Assembly (NCBI GenBank): GCA_050304135.1
Contig: JBNLDC010000047.1
Location: forward strand, 1 to 64,000
Direction of reading: 5' to 3'
Source of the DNA: JAFGNB01 sp050304135
Lineage (GTDB): Bacteria > Fibrobacterota > Chitinivibrionia > Chitinivibrionales > Chitinispirillaceae
Length of the DNA: 64,000 bases
The position numbers were made by a program, and so were the translations under genes. Of this stretch, positions 33,266 through 44,100 are shown piece after piece (within the stretch, counting starts at the first letter, position 1; each line of letters starts with the position of its first letter). A model generated the notes under the pieces. It saw only the letters and a list, made by a program, of their open reading frames with translations. It made no database searches and had not been told where the DNA came from.

Positions 33266-35005
33266 CTAACGGGCTCCAAAAGAAAAATCACTTTCAGTGG
33301 GCTGTGGAACTTTTTTCTGAGTGGAAAAACGGAAACGGTCATTTTTTACCACTACCGATACGGAATCCGCAGTATCCCACTCCATGACAACCGGGTCATC
33401 CGGATAGTTGTTTTTCAGAATATTTGTCAGGCAGAGTGCTTTTTCGAGTCCGTCGCCGCTTCGGTAATTCCATACTTCATCCGGTTGTGCGAGACGGGAC
33501 GGACCATCGTAGATTGAAACCGCACCGATGGAGGTGAGTTCCGTGTATAGCTCTGCCGGACTCCGCCCCTTTGCGGCGGACACCGAGACCGGGTTACGTT
33601 CGAGTGCCGCTTTCAGGAATGGCTTCCATGGCGATCTGGAGAGATCCCGAAAGGCCGAGAAGGCGAGATCTGCTGTGGTATTGCTTCCGCGGAGTTCTTC
33701 CAGCCGTTCAATTGCCTCTTCGGCACTACTGATACCGGAAAGGTCGATCGGTGGTTCATCGTTTCTGAAGACTTTGTTTCCGTCGGGAAGGCGGGGAACA
33801 GTGCGGCAGAACTGCAGCAGATCGTGTACCACTTTGTCCACCCGGTAACAGTTATTGTGCAACTGCTGCTTGAGTTGTTCGACGGTATCCAGTTCGTCAA
33901 CCGGCAGCGGCCGCCCTCTGAAAAAGTTTTCGATTTCATCGAGCAGCAGGCGATCAGGAAGTGGCGTCGGGTAGAATTCGTCTTCTTCGATTTCATGGAG
34001 CAGATTGGTCTGGGTAATATCGCCCACCCGTGATTTGCTTGAATGCTCGTAATGGTAGACTTTTTCTGCCTCGATATATCGTGGTTTGCCGCAGCAGTTG
34101 TGACAGATCTGAAAACAAGGTTGGAGTTGACTGTTCTGCCGGAGGAAATTCGCCAGAATCCCGAAGGTAACGGGAGTCGCAAGATAGCTGCTCAGCCGAT
34201 TGCGTATGTGCTGCAGTTTTTTCCGGTCGATCGTTGTGTCCTCATAGAGGGTATGCACATAACCGGTATGGTGAGAGATTATCGTGATCCGTTCATTTTC
34301 CAGTGCACGACGGGCTTTCGCCGAGAGTTCGGTGCCATTGTACCACATGGTTTTGGTGACGATCCGACGGTTGTTGGTGAGAATTCCGGTTCCGATGTCG
34401 AGATAGTTCTGTGAGTGAAGAGGTGTCGCGAGCAGATAAATCGCATCCGGGTCGAGGCCGGCAACAATGAACGAGGCGGCTGCGTAGAGTGTCGCGAGTG
34501 AAACACACTCTCCAGCGCCGGTCGGGTACTCTTCCTTGAGCTTGAATGCCTCCATAGCTTCCACTGTTTCCGTCTTCCAGTACGGGATGACGTTGGAGGT
34601 GTACCGGTCAAGTCCGAAATGTTTTCTGATGTCGATATCGAAGTAATATTTATCCCCTTCATAACCGAAGAGTGCGTTACTTTCAGCAAGAATCTTCTCG
34701 TCGATGTAGGTGCTGAATCGTTTGATTTCCATCTCTTTGGTGGTGAGTCCCCAGGTGTCGAGATCAAGATTGAAAGAGAAGTGATCCATTATAAACTGCT
34801 TGAGACGTTGAATTCTTCTGGTAGAACTCATGGTACCTATTTTGGAAAACCATGGATCGTTTCGCCATTTCCAGATTGCCGGAGACATGATATTCGCCAG
34901 AACCAGTGCATAGAGCAGTTCGGGAAAAATGAATATCTCCATGTCGGAGAGGGTGACGGCTGAGGAGTATTTTTCAACTGACTGAGGGTTATCAGGATCG
35001 TACAT
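33266..35005 (-). CDS. unknown 579-residue protein with a transglutaminase-like Cys-His-Asp core
   Basis: I chose the ATG that begins MYDPDNPQ because AAGG precedes it at suitable spacing; the frame is open 28 codons further up to a GTG. The protein seems cytoplasmic. Residues about 155-215 contain GAGECVSLATLYAAASFIVAG with Cys167, then PLHSQNYLD with His197 and Asp203, the order and spacing of a transglutaminase-like cysteine protease fold. A Cys cluster at 297-305 (CFQICHNCC) may bind a metal. The C-terminal third is charged and helical. I recognise no named family, and the gene has no operon partner, lying about 510 bp from the sigma gene and divergent from the activase. Confidence 0.6.
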   Translation of the reverse strand: MYDPDNPQSVEKYSSAVTLSDMEIFIFPELLYALVLANIMSPAIWKWRNDPWFSKIGTMSSTRRIQRLKQFIMDHFSFNLDLDTWGLTTKEMEIKRFSTYIDEKILAESNALFGYEGDKYYFDIDIRKHFGLDRYTSNVIPYWKTETVEAMEAFKLKEEYPTGAGECVSLATLYAAASFIVAGLDPDAIYLLATPLHSQNYLDIGTGILTNNRRIVTKTMWYNGTELSAKARRALENERITIISHHTGYVHTLYEDTTIDRKKLQHIRNRLSSYLATPVTFGILANFLRQNSQLQPCFQICHNCCGKPRYIEAEKVYHYEHSSKSRVGDITQTNLLHEIEEDEFYPTPLPDRLLLDEIENFFRGRPLPVDELDTVEQLKQQLHNNCYRVDKVVHDLLQFCRTVPRLPDGNKVFRNDEPPIDLSGISSAEEAIERLEELRGSNTTADLAFSAFRDLSRSPWKPFLKAALERNPVSVSAAKGRSPAELYTELTSIGAVSIYDGPSRLAQPDEVWNYRSGDGLEKALCLTNILKNNYPDDPVVMEWDTADSVSVVVKNDRFRFSTQKKVPQPTESDFSFGAR

Positions 35006-35326
35006 TGCTTGAAGCCTTCTGTTGTTATGCACAAGGGGGCATGGTGTATTTTGAGTTTGACCGGTGTTCCATACACAAAAATACAACACGGAAGGAACAC
35101 CAGCCGTATTTTACCTGTTTTCACTGGAAAATGCATTTTATCGCGAAATTTGGCGGAACAAGAGCAGGTTTTTCCGGTTTTTGTTCAAAATGTACATAGT
35201 TACTGCCTGATTCGGCGAATTGGGTAGTCCGAGTACATCGGCAGTTGAACGGACTTCAGCAAAAGGGTTTCATTTGTGCCATGCATAGTGTAACGCATTT
35301 GGGCACAGTGAGATAACCGGGTAATT

Positions 35327-38300
35327 ATGACAACAGAAAAAGGTTTTACCTACATGAAGACAATCGGAATCTGTTTCGGCACTGCAACCATGCAGGTCGT
35401 TGAGATAATCTGTTCCGGTGATCGGAAGACCGTTTCGATGCACCGGCGTATCGTTCACGAAGGTGATCCTGCCGGAGCACTCCGTTCTTTTCTGGAATCT
35501 CACCCGATTGCCACCTACGACCGGATTGCGGTAACCGGCAGAGAGTTCCGCCATTCCGTGGCGCTGAGTTCCATTTCGGAACCACAGGCAGTCGAGACGG
35601 CACTTACCGCTCTATACCCCGAGGGTGATTTCCCCGATGCGGTGGTGAGTTCCGGTGCCGAAACCCAGCTGGTCTACCGGTTGACAAAAGGTGGCGGAGT
35701 CGGTTCGGTGTATTCGGGAAACAAATGCGCCAGTGGCAGTGGCGAATTTTTTCTGCAGCAGATAGGGCGGATCGGTGTATCACTGGAAGAGGCTGGTCGA
35801 CTTGCCGCCAGTGGAGTTGCCTACAAGATAGCCGGTCGATGCAGTGTCTTCTGTAAAAGTGACTGCACCCATGCGATGAACAAGGGTGAACCCAAGGCGA
35901 ACATCATTGCAGGGCTCTGCCGTATGATGGCTGATAAAATCGTCGATCTCATAAAAGACAAATCGATCCGCAGGCTGGCAGTCATTGGTGGCGGCTCAGC
36001 CAACGCAACCATGGTTGCCATGCTCGGCGATCATTTTGACACGGTCACCATACCCGAACACGCAGCATGCTTCGAGGCATTCGGTGCGGCACTCTGGGCT
36101 ACCGAAAACGAATGTCTGCCACTTGCGGATGATCCTTCGAAACTCATTACCGTGAGGCCCAAATCGTTCGGTACCCACCCGCCGCTTGTCGACGCTCTCG
36201 ACCTTGTTGAATTCAGACCCTCATTTCGCGGGACACCAGTGAACGGCGACCAGTGCATTCTGGGGCTTGACGTCGGCTCCACCACCACCAAAGCGGTGCT
36301 TCTGCGCACCGCCGATTCGGCTATTGTCGCATCTGTCTATCTTCGGACCGATGGCGATCCTATCGCCGCGGCGCGCAACTGCTACCGTTCTATCCGGGAA
36401 CAACTCGGAGCGTTTACCGTTTCGATAGAGGGAATCGGTGTAACCGGTTCAGGGCGCCAGATAGCGGCGCTGCATGCACTCACACCGGGTGTCGTCAACG
36501 AGATTATTGCCCATGCGACTGCCGCCGCACATTTCTCGGGAGATGTTGATACCATTTTTGAAATCGGTGGCCAGGATGCCAAATACACGGTACTCACGGC
36601 CGGAATACCGTCTGATTACGCAATGAACGAAGCGTGCAGTGCCGGAACCGGGTCCTTTCTTGAAGAGGCTGCCCGTGAGTCGCTCAACGTTCCCACGGAA
36701 TCAATCGGAGAATTCGCGCTGCTCGGTCGTGAACCACCGGACTTTACCGACCAGTGTGCAGCATTCATCGGCAGCGACATCAAACTTGCCGGGCAGGAGG
36801 GAGTCGGTCGTGACGATATTCTGGCTGGACTGGTCTACTCCATCTGTCTCAACTTCCTCAACAGGGTCAAGGGTGCCAGACCGGTAGGAAACACCATTTT
36901 CATGCAGGGTGGTGTCTGTTACAACCGTGCAGTGCCGCTTGCCATGGCATCGCTGATGCAGACCAAAATCATTGTTCCCCCTGATCCGGGACTGATGGGT
37001 GCCTTTGGTGTCGCCCTTGAGATCGCAAATAGGATGGAGCGGCGAGAAATTGCATCCGGTTCGTACGATCTGACTACACTGATTGAAAGGGATGCGGTGC
37101 GGGAGGAGGGTTTTGTCTGTGCCGGCGGAAGTGAGAAGTGCGACAGAAAATGTGTGATCGCACGGCTGCGGCTCGACGGAAAGGTATATCCCTTCGGCGG
37201 GATGTGCAACCGTTACTATAATATGCGGATTAACCGGAAGGTAGACACCGGGGCGCTCGATCTGGTTGCAGTCCGGCAGCGGATGCTGTTTTCAGATTTT
37301 GGTATAGCAGCACTCCCGGCAGGCGAGAAGCCACCGGAAGGAGTGCGGACCGTCGGACTGCCGCGATCGTTTCTTATTCATTCGCTTTATCCGCTTTTCA
37401 GCAATTTCTTTGACCGTATGGGATTCCGGCTGCGCTTTCCCGATACGATTGATTCGGCAGGTATCGGAAGAACCGAGGCCGCCTTCTGTTTGCCCGCAGA
37501 AATCGCTCACGGCAGTTTCAGCAGTCTGCTCTCGCTGCAACCGGATTATATCTTTCTGCCGCAGGTGATGCAGATACCGGTTCCGAATGTTCCCACCTAC
37601 AGTCGTACCTGTGTATTCGTTCAGGGTGAACCGTATTACATGGCAACCACGTTCCGGGAGGAAATTCAGGCATCGGGAACCGTTATGCTCTCTCCGGTGT
37701 TGCGTATGGACACCTCCTACGAGGCTGCGGAGAGTTCGATGATGGCGGTTGCCGCCTCGATGGGGGTCAAGGAGAAAATCGCGACAGAGGCATTCGCGTT
37801 TGCGTGTGCACGGCAGAAAGACTACGAGAAAGAACTGCTTGCAGTCGGTACAAAAACACTGGAATCAATTGATGACAGGACTCCGGCGGTGGTGCTGTTC
37901 GGCAGACCGTACAACAGCTTTACCGGTGATGCCAATATGGGGATTCCGCACAAAATTGCATCGAGGGGTACCATGGTTATACCCCACGACATGCTCCCGG
38001 CGGCGGAGTATCCAGTTGATAAAAAGATGTTCTGGGCAATGGGACAAAAAATCATGAAAGCCGCTCAGTTTGTGAGCGAACGGCAGAATCTGTTCGGCTG
38101 CTATATCACGAATTTCTCCTGCGGACCGGATTCGTTTCAGATAGGATATTTCCGGCGGGTGATGGGAAGCAAACCGTCACTCACCCTCGAACTCGACCAG
38201 CATACGGCTGATGCCGGTATCGATACCCGTATCGAGGCTGCGTTAGATATCATGGGATCGTACCTGCACCGGGCACTCACTCCCATTAAACCGAAACCGT

Positions 38301-39745
38301 TCAAAGCGGCGCGGGTAGTATTTGATCAGTCAATACAAGTAGTATCATCGCACGGAAGAAAACTCCCGATTACCCATCCGGATGTCGAAGTGCTGCTACC
38401 CTCCATGGGAAGATACGGTACCGAAAGCATGGCGGCAGTGATGCGTAGTGCTGGAATCAATGCAAAGGCGCTTCCGATATCCGACAAAGAGGTACTGCGC
38501 GAAGGTAAATCCTGTACCTCATGCAAGGAGTGTCTGCCCTACATCCTGACCACCGGATCCTTCATGAAGTATATCCGCAACCGGAAAGACACCTGGAAAG
38601 TTACCCTGTTTTTTCTGCCGACCGGTGGTGGCCCGTGCCGTCTGGGGCAGTATTGCGTGGCGCTTGATCAACTGATCGAGCGGCAGCAACTGGAGAATGC
38701 AGCGGTACTCACCTTAACCGATGAAAACGGCTACGGAGGACTCGGTACCCGCGTTCAGCTCAGAGCGTGGCAGGCGATTGTTGTTTCGGACGTAATGGGA
38801 GATATACGAAGTACCCTCTCGGTAGCGGCGAAAAACCGCGAAGAGGCATTTGCAACGCTCGAATCGATCTGGCAGGAACTGCTCACCTGGTTCGAGGGAA
38901 AACTTTCGTTGCGGATAAGTTCCATTATCGCCATGGTAGCTCACCGGCTCAGGCAGATTCCGCTCCGGACCAATCCGTCAACGCTTCCGGTGGTTTCACT
39001 CATCGGAGAAATTTACGTCCGACGGGACGAATTTTCGCGTAAAAATATCATCGATTATCTGGAACAGCATGGTTTCATGGTGAAAACCGCACCGATTGCC
39101 GAGTATCTCTGTTACGGCAATTACGTGATCAATACCGGTCTCGGTGAACGGCAGTTTACCCTGAAAGAAAAAATGCGCATGCAGCTTGTCGCCCGTCTGC
39201 AGGAGTGGTGGGAGAGCCGCATCAAGACGCTCTTTGCGCAGAGCGGACTGTATCATTTTGAAATGATTGACGTCGCGGAGACCATTGACGGTGTGAAACA
39301 CCTGCTCAATGAAAACTTCAGGGGAGAGACCATTCTGACCGTTGGACTTGGCATGCGGGAAATTCTCAACGATTCCTGCGGGATTGTCTCGATCGGCCCC
39401 TTCGGGTGCATGCCGTCGCGTATGGCCGAGTCGATGCTCAAAAAAGAACTCACCCCCCAAGGCAAAGCACGAATGCCCGGTTGGGGAAAACGCGCATTGC
39501 GCTATACCGATGCCGGTGCGTTTCCCTTTCTCTCCCTCGAAACCGATGGATCCCCGTTTCCTCCGCTGGTACTGGCGAATCTTGAGGCATTTATTCTTCA
39601 GGCAAAGCGCCTTCACAGCAGAATGGAAGAGGTGCGTACCAGCAGAGTTAAGAGGAAAATATGGCGTCATCTCCCGGTCACACTGTATGAACTGGTGCTT
39701 GGAAACGGTAAAGTAGCCAGACCAAAAGCGCAGCGGACCGGGTAA
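35327..39745 (+). CDS. fused 2-hydroxyacyl-CoA dehydratase activase (BadF/BadG/HgdC x2 + DUF2229 + HgdB-like)
   Basis: This 1472-residue protein has four parts. ASKHA domain 1 (about 10-275) carries CFGTATMQ, GNKCASGSGEFF (Cys134) and a Cys172/176/180 group. ASKHA domain 2 (about 310-580) carries LGLDVGSTTTKAVLL, EIGGQDAKY, NEACSAGTGSFLEE (Cys437) and DQCAAFIGSD (Cys477); the last two Cys are the 4Fe-4S ligands of HgdC-type activases. A DUF2229 region (about 610-1000) and a dehydratase-subunit-like region (about 1000-1420, SCTSCKECLPYIL, PTGGGPCRLGQY) follow. Activases use ATP to inject an electron into dehydratases of 2-hydroxyacyl-CoA or benzoyl-CoA; the role of the large fused forms is unproven. 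MKTIG at codon 10 is an alternative start. No separate dehydratase gene is adjacent. Confidence 0.88.
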   Translation: MTTEKGFTYMKTIGICFGTATMQVVEIICSGDRKTVSMHRRIVHEGDPAGALRSFLESHPIATYDRIAVTGREFRHSVALSSISEPQAVETALTALYPEGDFPDAVVSSGAETQLVYRLTKGGGVGSVYSGNKCASGSGEFFLQQIGRIGVSLEEAGRLAASGVAYKIAGRCSVFCKSDCTHAMNKGEPKANIIAGLCRMMADKIVDLIKDKSIRRLAVIGGGSANATMVAMLGDHFDTVTIPEHAACFEAFGAALWATENECLPLADDPSKLITVRPKSFGTHPPLVDALDLVEFRPSFRGTPVNGDQCILGLDVGSTTTKAVLLRTADSAIVASVYLRTDGDPIAAARNCYRSIREQLGAFTVSIEGIGVTGSGRQIAALHALTPGVVNEIIAHATAAAHFSGDVDTIFEIGGQDAKYTVLTAGIPSDYAMNEACSAGTGSFLEEAARESLNVPTESIGEFALLGREPPDFTDQCAAFIGSDIKLAGQEGVGRDDILAGLVYSICLNFLNRVKGARPVGNTIFMQGGVCYNRAVPLAMASLMQTKIIVPPDPGLMGAFGVALEIANRMERREIASGSYDLTTLIERDAVREEGFVCAGGSEKCDRKCVIARLRLDGKVYPFGGMCNRYYNMRINRKVDTGALDLVAVRQRMLFSDFGIAALPAGEKPPEGVRTVGLPRSFLIHSLYPLFSNFFDRMGFRLRFPDTIDSAGIGRTEAAFCLPAEIAHGSFSSLLSLQPDYIFLPQVMQIPVPNVPTYSRTCVFVQGEPYYMATTFREEIQASGTVMLSPVLRMDTSYEAAESSMMAVAASMGVKEKIATEAFAFACARQKDYEKELLAVGTKTLESIDDRTPAVVLFGRPYNSFTGDANMGIPHKIASRGTMVIPHDMLPAAEYPVDKKMFWAMGQKIMKAAQFVSERQNLFGCYITNFSCGPDSFQIGYFRRVMGSKPSLTLELDQHTADAGIDTRIEAALDIMGSYLHRALTPIKPKPFKAARVVFDQSIQVVSSHGRKLPITHPDVEVLLPSMGRYGTESMAAVMRSAGINAKALPISDKEVLREGKSCTSCKECLPYILTTGSFMKYIRNRKDTWKVTLFFLPTGGGPCRLGQYCVALDQLIERQQLENAAVLTLTDENGYGGLGTRVQLRAWQAIVVSDVMGDIRSTLSVAAKNREEAFATLESIWQELLTWFEGKLSLRISSIIAMVAHRLRQIPLRTNPSTLPVVSLIGEIYVRRDEFSRKNIIDYLEQHGFMVKTAPIAEYLCYGNYVINTGLGERQFTLKEKMRMQLVARLQEWWESRIKTLFAQSGLYHFEMIDVAETIDGVKHLLNENFRGETILTVGLGMREILNDSCGIVSIGPFGCMPSRMAESMLKKELTPQGKARMPGWGKRALRYTDAGAFPFLSLETDGSPFPPLVLANLEAFILQAKRLHSRMEEVRTSRVKRKIWRHLPVTLYELVLGNGKVARPKAQRTG

Positions 39746-39784
39746 TGTAGTAAAAATGACCGCATTTCGATGAAAAAAGGACAA

Positions 39785-39804
39785 AGTGTGACGGAGGTCA
39801 CACT
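39785..39804 (+). terminator. hairpin downstream of the activase gene
   Basis: AGTGTGAC (39785-39792), GGAG loop, GTCACACT (39797-39804) form a perfect eight-pair stem 40 bp after the stop, followed by CCGGGAATTTTTCC with five T. It probably ends the activase transcript and separates it from the three-gene cassette. Confidence 0.55.
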
Positions 39805-39886
39805 CCGGGAATTTTTCCGGGATCTATATTGTTAGGGAATAATGTAACCAGAAACCGGTTGTGCTCATCAGGAAAAACGACACGAA

Positions 39887-41065
39887 ATGAACCCCAATCG
39901 TTGTCCCGTTGTAACCGCAGATTTCGAAATAATTCATCGGTACCTCAGTGGTTTGCCGCTGGAAGAGCTCATTGCCCAAACCGAAGATATCTTTGCCACT
40001 CTCAGTCCCGGCGAACAAAACAGTTATAATATCAACCGCTTCTGCACCAGTTATACGGATGTTGATGGCCGTATCAGTTTTGTCCGTACACTGATCGAAA
40101 ATGCCGTTATTGCGACGGTGCACATTCCCTTCAATTACAACCGCGACGAACGGCTGATCAATCTCCTCAGACCGAAGCAGTACGAGTATTTCCTGCCGAT
40201 GGCAAAGGAACTTGCAGAGGAGGGGGCGGCACTCACCGACGACCTCGAAACGCCACTCTCGAATATCACCGTAACCAATCCGCGCTGGGAACATGTTGAT
40301 GAGGCCCGTAAAAATGAATCACCAGCGGTTGCCCGCGTCGGAGATACCATCGCACTGTTGGTGGATGTTTCAGAATATCCCGAGGGTGCACCGGTCACGT
40401 TTGACATTTTTGATAAAACCCGTGAACCCGCAATGCGTATCGAGACCGAGCGGGGGAAAAATGAAGGCGGTACCGCACGTATCGAGTGGGTGGTTTCCGA
40501 TCCTGACGAACAGGGTGCTGCGCTCAAACTCGAGTTTGAGGGAAGTGCGCGGAGTAAAAGCAGCGGTCGGGCGCCGATTGATCTGACCATTGACGGAATC
40601 TACCGGGTGGAACTCAAGGATGAGGATGGAAATGTTCTTGAAGGTATCAAGGTGGAGTTTACGGTTCCCGGTGAGGAACCCGTAGTAGTCACGACCGATG
40701 CGAACGGTATCGCGGAGCACCCTGCGGTGGATCCTTCGGTGGATGCGGAGGTGCGGATTCTGTGGGAGGAGAGCGGGGACGAGGGCACTTCGGATTCTGG
40801 AACTCAATCAGAGAATGTACAGGTAACACCCGATGACCCGGTCACCGTAATAGCTCCTGGAACTACTGAGGAATCGCTCACTGAAGAAGTATTTGAAGTG
40901 TTTCTGGTTGACGAGGAGGATAACCCGATACAAGGTGTACAAGTAAGTTACCAGCTTGACAGCGGAGCAACAACGATACCGACCGATGAGAAAGGGTGTG
41001 CCAGTATTCCTGCTGAGGGCATATCTTCTGATTCGATAGATGTCAAAGTGCTCTGGAATACCTGA
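39887..41065 (+). CDS. adaptor-like protein with Ig-like and carboxypeptidase-regulatory-like repeats (candidate effector-cassette gene 1)
   Basis: The protein has 392 residues and no signal peptide. An N-terminal helical part (1-120) is followed by an Ig-like strand region (about 130-220: NPRWEHVD, VGDTIALLVDVSEYPEGAPVTFDIFD, GGTARIEWVVSD). Two related units follow, 237-293 (YRVELKDEDGNVLEGIKVEF) and 334-390 (FEVFLVDEEDNPIQGVQVSY), separated by an acidic Ser/Thr linker. The DEDGNP-G-V unit is a carboxypeptidase-regulatory-like fold often found, as I recall it, next to VgrG/PAAR spike genes and in large secreted toxins. It is 57 bp upstream of gene 2, which carries a third such unit, so the genes likely make one complex. 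No function can be proven from sequence. Confidence 0.6.
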   Translation: MNPNRCPVVTADFEIIHRYLSGLPLEELIAQTEDIFATLSPGEQNSYNINRFCTSYTDVDGRISFVRTLIENAVIATVHIPFNYNRDERLINLLRPKQYEYFLPMAKELAEEGAALTDDLETPLSNITVTNPRWEHVDEARKNESPAVARVGDTIALLVDVSEYPEGAPVTFDIFDKTREPAMRIETERGKNEGGTARIEWVVSDPDEQGAALKLEFEGSARSKSSGRAPIDLTIDGIYRVELKDEDGNVLEGIKVEFTVPGEEPVVVTTDANGIAEHPAVDPSVDAEVRILWEESGDEGTSDSGTQSENVQVTPDDPVTVIAPGTTEESLTEEVFEVFLVDEEDNPIQGVQVSYQLDSGATTIPTDEKGCASIPAEGISSDSIDVKVLWNT

Positions 41066-41122
41066 TATCAATCGCCATTTTCCTCCGTGCATATCTGAGA
41101 ACAATGAAATGGATTTGAACAA

Positions 41123-44100
41123 ATGGCCCATGATCTTATTGAAGTAACTGATAATGAGATTAGAGAGAAAACTTTTTCCATTATAAAGGGAAAAGGCTGT
41201 ATCATCAAAGTCTTCATGAATGTACCGGATATCACCGGTAAGGTATATCTGTTGGAAATGCCGCTTGCAGATTGTTTTTTCAAAGACGGCAGCATTCTGG
41301 TCCCTGGAAAACTTCTTTCGGAAACAGAGGTAGCCCATTCAACTCCACTATACATTTCAACATTACTTGGTTTTCTTGAATCCACATCGGCAAAAAATTG
41401 CTTGTTTGCAGTTCATGATTCTGACCAGGAGCGCGCTGCATCCAGAGCGGAAAACCTCAAGGCGTTTCTCACCGATTCGGTTACTTGGGCAAAACTTGGA
41501 GTAAAAAACTGTCAAACACAGGACAAACAGCTGATCCTCAAATGGATAAACACTATCCGCAACTGGAATTGTGATCCTGGAAAGGTCGACAATCTTGCTT
41601 GGGGAAAATACAATACCGCAGTTGATAATTATCAGGAACATCATGGCCACGACTATGGCTTGTGGCCGACAACATCAGAGATGTACTGGAAAACGTGGCA
41701 TGAGATGATTTATAGAACCATCGCGGATCTGATGGATGAAGAATCAGTAGGGATGCCGGCGTCAATGATGAATTTTCTTGATCCCTATTTTATTGCGTGC
41801 GGTGAAGAGTGGGGGGTTGCCAAGGTAAAAGCCAATGATTACAGTGGAGTATTCAATGGGCGTATTGATATGCTTTTTTTTGAAGATGCGGATATCCCCA
41901 CTGCCGAGACGACGGAAAATGCCCTGCGCGGTATTTATGGTAATCCCAAGTACCAGAGCATCATGATTCTTCCCAAGGGATGTGTGCCTCACGTTCTTGG
42001 GGCGGTAGTCGTTGACAAAGAAGATAATCCGATTACCAATATGGATTATACGGTCAAATTTAACGGTACTGCTGTCCGTACGGGAAAAGCCGGAACGATC
42101 AAACATCCGTTACCGGAAGGGACCTATCAGATTCTGGTGACTGATCCGGATTTTGTTCCCGTCCAGGAAAATGCATCAGCAGAAGATACCAACTCAGCAG
42201 AAGATGATTACTGGGAGGGTGGTGAATCCGATTTGCAGGCACTGCTCAATGGTGAGTATCAGAGAAAAGGTGCCTACAAGGATGACATGAGCGGGTTTAA
42301 AAATGAAAACCTGAATAGATTCCTCAAATCGGCGTGCGGATTTGCCGGATGCAGCCCAACTGAAGTTGAAGAGAGTTCAGGCTCGGATGCTACAGAAACC
42401 GGAGATAGCGAGCAGGGACGTTATGTGGGTATGCCGGTCTGGTTGAGATTCTTTCAGCAGAAGGCTGCGACGTCAACGACATGGGGTCAGAAGGAGCAGA
42501 TGTATTCCCGGCTGATGGGAGCTTTTTATTATGCCTATTTTGTTGAAAAAATATATAAGGATAAAAATATCGTCATGCCGGCAAATGTCGAAATGTTTCT
42601 TGAACATCTGGGTAAAAGTTCCATAAACAAGGCGGCAACCTCCGCAGAGGTCGGAGGAACCTGTGATACGGACAATAAGGCCTACTGTGCATCCTGTTCT
42701 TCGTTTATGTTCAGGAACAGTCTTAACCGGTATGGTTATAATACCGGTTTTATGGGCTGGTCAAAGGATGCCGGATGTCCGGTCGATTATCAGCAGGGAA
42801 TCCATTCCGGGGATGAATATGCTCCAAAGCCTGGAGATATCCTTTCTGTCCGAACTGCAACAGGCCCGTTATCGGGACATGTTGTTACCGTGGTCTATGC
42901 TGAAACTGATGGTACTCATGGTGGAAGGATATGGTACGTATCGGGAAATGCGAGTAATAAATCGGTTTCATGTGACCATCTTAATGTTGATCCGACTTCT
43001 GATCGTCCGCCACGGGGATCGATTGCGGTTATTAACCGGTGTTTTAATTCCGATATGCAACCGCATACGCTCGAAGGAAAATCGCCCGACGAGCTGAATG
43101 AACTCAAGCTTGAACGGCTCGAGGGTGATTTCCCGGCCCCGAACAAGGCTGGCGTTGTACCGGCTCAGGAAAGGGAACAGGAATCTCCAGCCAAGGATGA
43201 TGAAGCACAGCTCTCTGCATCGGGGGCACTGGTCGCCAGTGGAGAGGTCGCGACGCAACCGGATTCGGGAAGTCTGGAGTTGGTACCGCTCAAGATTGAG
43301 CTGAAAATACTTGATTTTCAGGTGAAGCTGGCCGATGCCGCGGATGATACCTATACGGACGATCTGCTGATTGAGCCGGGCAAGAAGCTCTGTTTCAAAT
43401 GGATGGCACAGAATTTTAAAACACTTTATTTGGAACCAGCCGCACTGGACCTTACACAGCAGACACGTCAGGGCACTGTCACTGTGGAAATCGATCCATC
43501 GTCATGCCCACCCGTGGATGGGGGAGAATACAAGTTAATTGCCTCGAATGGGGAGGCGCAAGTGGAAAAAATAGTAAAGGTTAAAGGTATAATTGATTTT
43601 TGGATAGAGGCTGGTGAACGCAGATATGACACAAATAAACCGCCGGAACTATTGGCAAGAGTAATGAACGGATTAAAATATGGTACACCCAATTATAATT
43701 CTGCCGGGAAGATTTCCGCCATGCCTGGTTTATTTAACACGTTAATGGAGGGGGATGATTATGAACACTGGTGGTGGGGGCAGATTTCAATAAAAACTGA
43801 TGCGAAACTATTTTGGCAGGTTGTTGGACCGGAAGGTATGTCAATAACGCTGCGTATAAATAGAGTCGTAGGCAAAAATACGCCATCGGATTCGTTCGAT
43901 GTATCCGGTGAAAATTTCAGCAAGAATGTAAGAGGGGTGATTCAAGGACAGTACTACTGGGAACATCATGGAAAATACATGACTTTTTTCGAAACTGATT
44001 TGCAATTATTTGATGATTCAAGTATGAGTTCTGAAATCAGTAATGCTACGATAAGGTTACGTGAAAATTATGAAATGCCGGGAATTGAAGAATTCGATAT

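Noticed and set aside
38996..39784. 262-residue minus-strand gene inside the activase
   Set aside because: It runs antisense to the conserved C-terminal region of the activase and contains no recognisable protein pattern.
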